A DNA stretch of 64,000 bases, taken from Aphrophora alni. Taxonomy: Eukaryota; Arthropoda; Insecta; Hemiptera; Aphrophoridae. Within the stretch, counting starts at the first letter, position 1. Every line of letters starts with the position of its first letter. The DNA lies in contig OY740771.1 in NCBI GenBank assembly GCA_963513935.1, positions 11,995,138-12,059,137 of the forward strand, read 5' to 3'. Shown here in pieces: positions 39,401 to 51,400 of the stretch. Made by a program: the position numbers and the translations under genes. The notes beneath the pieces were generated by a model that saw nothing but the letters and a program-made list of their open reading frames with translations, ran no database searches and was not told the origin of the DNA.

Positions 39401-42400
39401 TATATTCACGGTTTATTAAAAAGAAAATTATATGGGTAAACAATCTGGTGAATGAACAATCATTTTTAATGTGTATGTTATAGTCCATAAATGGAAATGG
39501 GCTATGTAATGAGAAGGATTGTTAATCATGACTGTTTTGGTGGTAGTCATGGTCTTGTAATTTATGGTATGTTACCCTGAGATGATGGTTTATTTATAAC
39601 TTGAATTATATTGTCATTATAATACATATTTGTCATTGACCTTCCACCAGGGGCGGCTTCAGGATTTATTTTTTGGGTAGGCACAGTTTAGGGGTGTCAT
39701 GACTATGGCGGGGGACCTTGGTAAATACCCCCTAGGATAAGGGGGGACTGCTTATTGAAGATAAAAGCATACACCACACTGTTAATTTTAAAACTATGGA
39801 GCCAGGTCAACTATGAAAAATAAAAATATTTTTGTTATTTTATAATATATAATATATTTTATTGCCTATAAGTGTCACAAAAGTAGTTGTTGAGAAATAA
39901 TATTTAAATCAAAGTAAACCATACAGCTCGTTAATACACCTTAAAACGTTAATATGTACATTTAGGCGTGTCACCAACCGAAAACCAAATAAGTTGGGTA
40001 GGCCCTACCCGCTAGAGCCGCCACTGCCTTCCACCAATATATGACCTTATATTCTCCATAATATCTTATTCTTAAAAATTGCTAAAAGGTTGAAAAGTAT
40101 GCAAAAAGGGTCCATGTCTCCTCAGAATATGTTACAATTGGTCTTATTAATGTCTAATGTAATTTAAATTTTGTCTTCCTCAATAGTAAGGATGATCCAT
40201 GTTGTTATAAAATAAATTGGTCCATGTTAGCAAAATACGTACGATTTCCAGCCATTTATTTTGTTTATTTAAGATACAACTATGTTCTCGTTATTTAATT
40301 CAGCATCAAGATAACTGAATGATCGCACCATCTCAAAAAAATACCCTTACATATTTCAGATTATTTGTATGTGTCTGTCTTACAATCGTAATTATTGTCA
40401 TATGATGTTAAATTAGTTTCTAACACAGGTCTGTATTTGTATTACAGTCACACACATCCCAGGGTTTTTAATGAAGTTATGAATGAATGATAAATAATTA
40501 TATTTGTTTTGTTTTTTTTATACTTACCGAGAGTCCTAGAGGAAGGGGTCTTTAAACTCCATAAGAACTCCTTTCAAAGCTGCCGCACTATTAATAATTA
40601 ATATATAATTCAAATTTATATAATATAATACAGTGTTTTGTTTAATTTTTTTTAATACTAAGAGGATTTTTTTTTCAAATGTTTCTTATTAGCATAATTC
40701 ACAATACCTATATAAAAAACAAGGTTTAGATAACTATAGATTAAAAATATTGAAGTGTTTATAAATGGTTATTCAAAGCATCATTTAATCAAGAGTTTAT
40801 CATATTAATTTATTGATAAAGAGAAGCTAACAATAATGATATGTGTCATGTTATGTAGAAAAATAATCTAACAATTTTTATTGTAGATTAGTACATTTTT
40901 TGTTTAAAGTTTTATTTGTGGCAGTAGAATGGAGTGATGTTATAAATTTATCTTATAACTGCTATAGTATAATTTCAAATCTATTTAGGTGAGCTCTAAA
41001 ACAGTAGGTATCTTAAAGTCCTGAGTGATACATGGTAATTATTTATTAACACATTCACATTTAAATTTTATAAACAAGTATACACTACTATGGTGATGAC
41101 ATCTATCATATTAAGTAACACTCATTATTTTTACGATATTGTAGGATAATTTAAAGTGACTAGATTCTAAAAGCAAAAACATATTGACGATTTAAGTTTT
41201 GTAATTATTTCACTAATAGTGAAACTTTGTTGCAAAAATTGTCACTTTTAGAAAAATAAAAATTATTTGTTTTATGAAAAATTTATAACATGAGAGGTTT
41301 GTGGGTGAAAAAGTGGTCAACATTCCCAAAATTAGAAAAATTCCATACTTTTTACTATGAAAAGTATACAAAGGGTTGTATTATTATATAAAATTTGGTA
41401 ATAGGTAATTTTTTGTTGAATTTATTAACTTCAGAGTAATAAGCAGTTTTGCAGTTGGAGAAATGGTCAGTCTGTAGCGGTAATGTTTTCGGGGGAAGAA
41501 GTTACGAATTGTAATAAGAAATGGAAACTCCCAGGGATCATCCTAAATCATATCATAAATCAGGGAAAATCATATGTTCTTCATGTTAATATAGTTGTCT
41601 TGCAACTACTGCAGAACTGTGTCACATATTTATTAAATTATATGCATGCATCAAATATTTCCTTATCTTCTTATTACAGATCATATTGTTGTGGTATTTA
41701 GCAAAATTATCTTCATACTAGATGTACATCTCAATGATCGTACCACAAACATGTATCACTCTGATATGCAGCCCACCTTATCTGTGTGTGTGTGTGTGTA
41801 TTTTATTTTTTTTATTATTACCTGATATAATATTTGAAAGATTGTAAACAAAAAACTGTAAATAAAAATGAAAAATCAACAGAGAATTATAATGTTGTGT
41901 TTTATACATGTACAGGTTCTACGACGGGTGGCGCTGAGAGTGAAGCTGAAGATATCAAGCCAGTAATGGAGTCAATGCGATCTGAAGATGCAAGTGGTGG
42001 TGAGAGTAGTACTAGTGAACCAGCTCCAAAATCTGTTCGCTCAGGAAAACAGTATCGTTGTCCTCATTGCTCATATAGTGCAGACAAAAAGGTCAGTTTA
42101 AATCGCCACATGAGGATGCATTCTTCATCACCTGCATCCCAATCAGGCAGCATCAATACTCCAGATACTCCTGCCGAAGCAGCTCTCACTTCACTGCATT
42201 TAGTCGACCGTTACTGTCAAGATTGTGACATTCGATTTTCTTCTTTAAAGACATTCCGAGCACACAAACTTCATTACTGTAGCACAAGGCATGTGATAAA
42301 AACCAGCAAACCTTGTTCTGCTCCGTCTTCACCGACTGATTCAAGAACGACGCCAACTTCTCCGGGCGCTTCAGATTCTTCTTCCCATCCTCAACAACCG

Positions 42401-45400
42401 TTCCTCGCTCTTCCAACTAATCCAACATTGATTATTCCTTATTCTCTTTTTCAAGGTGCTAGCATTTTACCAGCTCCAGCAGTTATCGGTCAAGAAACTG
42501 TATATTCGTTAATGCCTGATGGTACTCTTCAGCCAGTAGCTCAAGGTGTTCTTACCCATGGAAGGTTTCCTCCACATTTACCTGTAGATAGTGGTAAAAC
42601 ACAGAGACCACCTGCTACAACAGAAGTTCAAGTAAGTAAATAAACTTTGTCCCTCCCCCCCCCCCCCTAACTCTCTTTCATCATCACCTTATAAAAATGG
42701 GAAGAAAATAACACAAAATAAAGGCTCCTAGCCCTTGAATACTTTAATAGAATTAGAGTTTGAAAAGAACAAGATTTGAAAAGAGAGACCTGATAAGAAA
42801 GATGAAAGAGAGGGATCCACCCCAATACTACTTGAAAAAATGTATAGATCCAGCTTGGATACTTTAGGATTGCTATGTCCGTACTTACTGAAATGAGGCC
42901 CTGAGGGTAAATAATCATTAAGTATTAACTTCTATGCATATTTAGTTTATTTGCAATTTTGTTATTGATTATCACTGAAAAAGAGACTCTTCGTATCACT
43001 GAACAATTTTTGACTCTGATAAAATTTTTGCTTTTTTTTAACATTTGAATTGTTAAGTCATACTCCATAAGCCTTGTCACACTTGTTCTAAATTATTCTG
43101 AAATTAAGCTTACCATACTAAATTTCCCATACATCAGAAATCAATATTTTGACAAAAAAGACGAACTGTCAATTCAGCAGGAGTTTGATAACACATTTTT
43201 CTTTCAATTGACTTTTTCTTCCAAGTAAATGTTGGCATCTTTAGTTAAATAAATACAATTGGGATAAAACATACTCATAAAATGAAAATAATTGTGAATG
43301 AATCGTTTATAATTGGATGTTTTGACAACCAGTAGCGATTATGAAGTTGGCGGGTAGTAGATGGCCTTAGAAAAGTCTTATCAAAATGGTCAAAAAACTT
43401 CATCAGATATTTTTGAGTACAATAAGGTAGTATAAACACAAGCAAGATTAGTTCTATCCTTTTGATTTTTGAAGTTCAAAAGTTTTAAAATTAAGCTTGT
43501 GGTTTAATGCACAAGTACACTATCGAAGGAAGATTATTTTTTTAAAACATGGAATATTGTCAAGTTGTTTGAAAAGTAGGGATAAAAATTACAGACTTCT
43601 AAAGCATTGTAGTAATTATTTTGTAGATTTGGTGAATATTCCTGATATTCATAAGTTATTAATTATCTCGTAAAAATTTTGATTGTTGTGTACAAATTTT
43701 GCAAAACAGTAGCAAAAGATAAACATTTTGCTAAACAAATTTCATATTTAAAAATAAAACTAATGGATGTAAATCAGTTTTTTATTAGTAAAATATCTTT
43801 CTTTGTGTATTCACTACTACTAAATAATTTGTTATTTTAGGTTCCTAAACTCACAGAAGAAGTGTGTGTTAAAAGTGGACCAAATGAAGGTACTAAACCG
43901 TTGGACTTGAGTTTCCGAAGAAGTTCGGAAAGAGAACTGGATATAGAAGAGGATGAAAAGGAAAACCGTCGTAGCATTGACAATCACATTAACATCTTCC
44001 CATCGCCAGACCCTGAAGATATAATATGTGCTCCGTCTATACCACTAATGTTATCAACATCTTCCACCTGTTCTTCTCCGTCTCCAGCACCTGTGTCCCC
44101 AGCTTTATCTTCATCATCTCATTCTACTAGTGCTAAGAGATCTTGTACAGATAGTAAAAGACAAAGACTCGATTCACAAAGTAACAGCCCAAGTCCAAAG
44201 TCATCTATATCTGAAATGAAATCCCCACATAGAACTCCTAACGGCCTACCAAATGTTAAACACACTAAAAATGATATCGAATCAAAAAGGAAATCATCAG
44301 GAGAGATTTCTCCACCAAAGATGGAAGGAAACCACGGCAGTCTTAGTATATCAAATCTTTTACTAGCAGCAGCTCAAAGTCATCACATAGACAGTTTACA
44401 AATGAAACCAGAGCTGACAGCTTTACCTTTTCCACCTGAACTTTTATCACAGCTTTCAGCTTCTATAAATTCACGTTTAACGACTAATAAATCTGGAAAG
44501 ACTGTTCCTACTATGCCAGGGCTGATTCCTACATCCGCAATTCCAGTAATACTTCCACAACAGTTGGCTGGATCAACTAGGCCACCTACAGACCTATTAA
44601 ACCATACTAACATTCTACCTCTTTTAACTTCTGAAATGGCGTTAAGGATCGCTGCAGCTACAGGTTCAGAATTACCGTCTGTTCCGCCTCCGCAGGTTTT
44701 AGTAAAGCAAGGTGTTTCAAAATGTCAAGAATGTAATATTGTGTTTTGTAAACATGAAAATTATATTGCTCACAAAAAACATTATTGCTCTGCTCGGCAG
44801 ATGCCAGAAACTACTACAGTTCCAGAAGATACACCAGGAAATAAACCTCTTAGTCCTACTGTCCCTTCTTCTCCCCCTGTGAATGCTTCTTCACCGGTTA
44901 ATCCTAAAGATTCGGCTTTAAGCCCTGTCAGTGCATCTTCGTCAGCCAGTATAAGCATTGCTTCGACTTCAAAACCTCCAACTCTCTATCAGTTTATTTG
45001 TGCAGCCTGTGGTATCAAATTCACTTCATATGATAACTTAACTGCTCACCAGATGTACTACTGTCCAAAGAGAATAGCTACAGAATCTGATAAGACTACG
45101 AGGAGATGTCCTAAGTGTAAAGTAAGTTATATAACTAAATTTAGGAATATTTTTTAATGTTATTTTTATCAAGTTGCAGGATGTTTGTGACCAGATCATT
45201 TTTGCATGTCTCTACTCCATAATTTTTCTTGGTTTAATAGAAAATATATGCATATGCATATTTAGAACAAAATTTTATTATTTGTTTTTGAAACAAAGTG
45301 TTTTTTTCCCCTTGTTGATTAAGGACGAAAAAGTCTGGTCATCTTTATACAATACAATGAAACTTCCTCGTCATTGATTCATATTTGATTTTGACACTTT

Positions 45401-48400
45401 TTTGAGCAATCAAGCATTGTGTTGAATGATTGTTTTGTATATAATATCTAGAACAAATCAAGTCATGAACTAACCTTACAGTTTGCATACTTTGTAAGTA
45501 GAAACAGCTTGTAGCATTGTTCTTAGCATAGAAAAAACAATGTTAAATAATGTATTGAAAGACTATATTCATATTTAATATTTTAAAGTATTCTTTGTAT
45601 AAACAAAGATTGTAACCAAAATTGTTCTCTACTTAAAAAATTTGTATCAATAAATAAATAACTATGGTTTGGAAAAAAAAAAAAAAGAAAGAAAAAAACA
45701 GTAAAAACTGTACAAAAAATGGTGAAAGAGATTAAAATGTGTTCAGGAGGAACTTCATAATTTCGCTGATTACCAATGGAAATAACTTGTATATTATTGT
45801 TATTGTATATTGAGATTGTTATTGGTAAAATGGTAATCTCATTTTATATCCTAAAGAAACTAGAATTATTACCAGTTCAATCGGGGGGGGGGGAGTGTAT
45901 TGGGTTTGAAGGTAAAACATATATATTATGGGTTAATGAAACATATTTATTACAGATGATTTTTTTACCAAATTTATGGTTTATATAATATCACATGATT
46001 TCTAGATAAAGCAGATTTATAAAATTGTTGTTATTTGAAAGTGTCCTCCAAATTACGTATCTCTCTGGCCAAATTTTACATTGTGCAACAATTTAATCAA
46101 AATTTAATCATCAGTTTATTTTTGTCTAGGTTAATATATCTATAGACCAGTTATCCAGCCACCAGTGTGGGGGCGTGGTCAGTGGATGGAAATGCCCTTG
46201 TTGTCCAGTTGTAAGTCCTACTGCGAGTGCTGCTCAGAAACACATGGACACACACAGCAGTGTCAAAGCATTTCTTTGTACTATATGTCGTTACAAGGGT
46301 AACACATTACGTGGAATGAGGACACACATACGGATGCACTTTGAAAAACGATCTACTGAAATTATGGTAAATTTAGTCTTTATTAGAATATTTGTATTGA
46401 GTTTTTCTTGATTATATGACTCCAGTTAATTCTGAAAGTAGTCACTAAATAAGATGAAGTAATTAACAAAAACAACACACATAAGAAAAATACAACTTTA
46501 TAAGATACCCAAATAACAACCTAACCTAAACTTAACTCGGCCTGTAACAAAAGTGATAAAATAAGACTCACTGGTTAAAACCAGCCGAAAAGATAACTGT
46601 AAAATAATTAGATCTTGAATTATTTCTGAGACTCATTTGTTGAAGTTGTGGGGTCGTATAACTGAAAAGACCAGTACTATGATTTATTTTTATGAACACA
46701 GTGAATTATATTTAATTATAGTGAAAAATCTCTTTTTAAAGTAACCATTGCTAGGATCAACACAATAATAACTAGACTGTTAAAACATGTAGTTAACTAC
46801 AAGTAATACTACTTAAGAAATGTTTTATACTACTTTTTATACCTCTTACAAGTGTAGTTCATCAAGGAAAAGCATGCTGACAGATACGTTCCTATAGTGT
46901 ACAGGTATGAAAGCCATAATGTCCATTCTCGAGGCTATGTAACTTTTATTTTACTACTGAAGTTTAATAAAACAACTTAACCTTTCATAATGCTTTTTCA
47001 ACAATTGAACTGGTTTTTGTTCGTTAACAAAGAATAAATAAAATTAACTTATGAATAGAAGAACCACGATGAGTTGACGTAATTTTTATTCATTCTTTTC
47101 AGAAGTAAGCCAATTTATGTTGTTGGATGAATGTGGCAATTGTTTTTCATACCAACACTTCATATTTAATGTGTAGATGCTCTGTGGTTCTATTTCATCT
47201 GTTATAATACAATAAACTCAAGATATTGGACTCAAGACCTTCTTTCTCTTTGTTTTAGTTACAAAACGACCAATCTGGTGGAGAAATAATTTGACGATGG
47301 ACGCTGAATAATCATAGGCTATTTTTATTCACACATTTTATTAATTATGTCTTTATACTTCATTGTATATCATTTAAAATGTAGATTATGCACAGTTGAT
47401 TCTTATACAATATTATGCAAAAGTCGGTTCTCAGTACTTCACCTCTCATCTCACAACACAGATTCAAAAATACACTTAAAACATAATCACACTTTTCTTT
47501 TACTTCATGTTGTTCTTCTGTTTGGACAGTCATGTTCCTTGAGCATTTCAGCTGTAAGGGATTATTGCACTCCCAAATGATGGAGTTCCCCCTAGTCATC
47601 TCCTGGAAGATTCTAACCCTAACCTCACCTTCCTATTAGTTACCCTTTATCTCCCTTGAGGGATTGTCAAGCATTCAAAATGTATTCATTCAAGAGCAAG
47701 TACTCTCTTGCACCCTTTAATTACTCAGCAGAGGCACCCCAGTGAACATGCCATCCTGTGCATATGTTTTCTCAAATAGCTGTGACCTGTGAAGAAACCT
47801 ACCACCTTCCTTATGTTGCTCTGTCTAACAAAACAGGTCAGACGCAGTTTGTTTAGAGGGGGTAAGAAGTGGAAGCTAACTTATCCTTAATTCTGAGATA
47901 GTCCTTCAGCTTTTGTCATGCTCAAGTATTAGTGTTAATGGCCTGTATTGCAAGTTTCTTGGGTATGCTACAAAATGGCTCTGTCCTATGAAGTTCGGCT
48001 CTGACGTTTTTATTAGTGAGGGCACATTTACTTCCACATACCCAGCATGCCCTGAAGCCCAGAAAAGTGTTAAAATTTTTGACACTGTCCAACTATGATG
48101 GGTTCTGTTACAATTACAAGACTAACTGTAATCTTATTCTTCTATCCAAATTTAGATAGTTTAGGTTTTCTCAGACATGTTACATTAACACATGTAATTT
48201 TTGACTGAAATACTATGGGTATCCTCCTATGAGCAAGACATATTCCTGCTTATATATGACTCATTAGAGCATCTGTTCTATGAATAATTTGATTATTCCC
48301 AAAATTATCACTATTGGGTTTGCTTGGGATTTTTCTAAATTAGTCGCAAACTGTCATTTAGTTCAAGTTTAAAACATTGGTTTGAGTTTTTCACACAACC

Positions 48401-51400
48401 AAAATTATTATATTTTCCCATACCATTATTGAGATACAGTAAACCTACGATATTTCCTCTCTCGATACTTTGACAATGTGTATACTTCGACATGGGAACC
48501 TGTCCAGACACGTTACAAAGTGTATTGTTTGAGCATTCTGCCACTTTCAGAGTTAAATTAACAAAAAAGTTTGATAATGTACTCAAATGAAAGAATTTGA
48601 ATACACATACAGTATCGCTTTCCACTCATAATGATAATCTTGCTGGCAAAGTTTAATACAGACTAAAAAATTAGCAGACAAACAATGCATTAGGATAAAC
48701 ACATGGAGTTGATTGAGAGATGTCACAATGTACGTATTTCTCATTGGCCTGTACAGTATTTTTAGATGAGGGTGGAGCTTTATTTATGTAAATGGACCAT
48801 TCTCAGTAAGGAAACACAACCCTATTTCCAGAATTGAAGACAACAGTTTCCTATGAACAAAACTACTTTGTACACAACCCAATGAAATGACAACTGCAGC
48901 ATTTTCCCTTGTGATATTTTAAACCTGTATTCCATCTTAAAACTGTATATAGTTTTATTTTAGATGGCTATAAATAAATCAATGAAGTTTTATACCTGAA
49001 AATGAAAGTTAAAATGAATTTTCGGTAATTTCATAATACTCCGATTCATATCAGTTAATACAGAAACTCATTTAACATTCCTTTGTGTGCCGTTTCAATT
49101 TTTACAAACTGAACTTTTTTTTCTTTGACTACCTCGGTTAACCCGGAACTTGGTTAGTCGGGGCTTTACTGTACTTTTACCTTTGTTTAATGTTACAGTA
49201 TACATTAAATTTGTGCAATTTTCTTATAAAAGTCGTGTTTTTAATGCTGCCTATGTTATTAGTGTATGTCCAATACACTCCCTATAGTTCAACATTTTGA
49301 TACTTATACACCCTCTAAGTGTACAAAGTGTCGAACTATTGAAATTTTACTGTATTCTAATTCTTAGGATGATACTCATGGTCATTTTTCCATTTTATCT
49401 GATATCTCCCAAACCGATGAATTTGAGAATTGACTCAATTTTTAGAATTTTATTTTATTTTTTTCATTTTTATTAAATTTGTATGTTACATATAATTTTG
49501 AGTTTGATGTTTAGTAAAATGAATATAGTATATGAGAAAACTTGTAAAATATTTACGCAACATTTATTTTTAATGAACTCTGTAGATGATTTATAGTTAT
49601 TGTATCTATGTCATGTTGGATACAAGAATGAAACTACAACATACCTTTATTTTTATTATGTATTTGTTATAAAGATGCACACTCATTGAGTCTTGGCAGA
49701 AGTTTATTGAAACTGTCATCAATATTGTTGCTTGCTACCTGTTCATTTAACCTATTTACAAAAGATTTTTTTTTTTAAATTCATCATTTGCTTTTCATTT
49801 TCGTTTCAAAATTTGTTCAGCCTTGAAAGAAAGGTGGTTAAGTTTTTCCCATCCAATAAGGATGATGTCGGTACTGCAGTGTGTTGTTGACAGTTGTTTT
49901 GAAGTAGAGAGATGTCGCTTGTGAGTAGGCCATGCCGGCAGTTTTGGATTATCAGTGTTGTGCAAAATACATTCACATTATTTTTGTGCCATGAGGGAGG
50001 AATTCAACTATAAAAGGATCCCTGAAAAATGTAGCTACGATTTTTTGGGTTACCTCATCATCATCATTTCTGTCATAACACTCCAAAAAGCAGTGTACAT
50101 ATATGTCTCTTCTTGTTTTTTCTTAAGTAATCTTAACACAAAACTTCTTGGATCTTAACTGAAACAGTGTCATAAATTATAGTCAGGAAATTTGTGGAAA
50201 ATCCTTATACAGTTCTTCAATAAAGAAGCAATTGTATTCACAAATATACTTATCGACTTTTTTTGTCAAGTCCCAATGATGACAGTGGCCAACCAAATAG
50301 TAACTTATAATAACATCAGTTCTTCCTTCATTAAACATCATACATTAAACCTCATTCATAACTCCTTCTCTGTGCATGTCCTCAAGTTGTTGATGAATTC
50401 CAGATAGACAAATATTTTTTCCATTAAAAAATTTAATCATAGAGGGCACTTCACAATCCGTACCATAAACAAACAATTAATACATGCAGAGATTTGAAAC
50501 CCAATAGCGATTTAAGGTGCACAAACTTACTTTCCTCGGATTTATATATCCAAATATCTTTGTATTGAATAACATATTAGTCTGTTTTGGACATACAAAA
50601 TTCTGATCCAGCTCTTTTATAATTTCAGATATTTTAACCTTGATTCTGAATACTAAATCATGCCTATTACTTTCAACATTCCACACGTTGTTGTTTTCTA
50701 ATGGCATCCTATGGTGACATTTAACCCATCTGGTAATGCACTCTCCAATAGAGACTATCACACACAATTCTCTGCAAAGCCTTATTGAGGATCTTGCATA
50801 TTTAATAAATGTGTCTTGTTCATTCTTGAGTTAAATTTTCTGCACAATGTACATTCATCTTTAGGTGCAAATTTTATCTGGTCTAGGTGAGTTGTCCAGT
50901 CTGAAATCTGAAGTTAGCAACTGTTTATGCATGGTTTTTAACAGTTTTGTTTCTACAGCTGGTCAACACTGCTTCAGACCTTCCTTTCAGAAGATTGAAC
51001 CCATAGAATTCCTATTAAGATCAGATGGAACCTACTGGATTCCCCTACTAAGTGCCGACAGTTATCTAATTAGTTACCTTGTTTCGTTTACACTCCTGGA
51101 TATTACTCTGACATTCGCCAAACCTATTACAACAGCAGTCTTCAAATTCACAAAGAGAACGACATTCAAAAATGATTTAGGGTTATAAATGTATTGTTGA
51201 AATACCATTTTCACAGTCTCCCCTTATACACTGAACTTTAATTTGTTTTCCAAAAGCAATACATTGAGAAAAAAGTGAAGAGCAATCTCCACTACAGCAC
51301 AGCCTATTGCTGTAGTAATTTTAGTTGAAATAAATTTTTAATGAATTATATTTTATATCTAATGTGATGTTATTATATACACTCTCATGTGATTATTTCT

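Larger units (their letters stand above)
33781..41915 (+). other. ush intron, 8.1 kb
   Basis: Contains the 89-bp array (34531-35334), an (AT)n run near 36449-36472, a weak member of dispersed repeat C (37912-38060) and a hAT-type MITE (39648-40026). It also has a short TG run near 41787. The remainder is AT-rich with no coding frame. GTGGGT donor and TGTACAG acceptor. Confidence 0.75.

Noticed and set aside
50865..51188. 107-codon plus-strand frame just upstream of the last ush exon
   Set aside because: It has no recognisable motif, lies wholly inside an intron, and a good exon with finger and acidic region follows in another frame. A retained-intron product is possible but unsupported.
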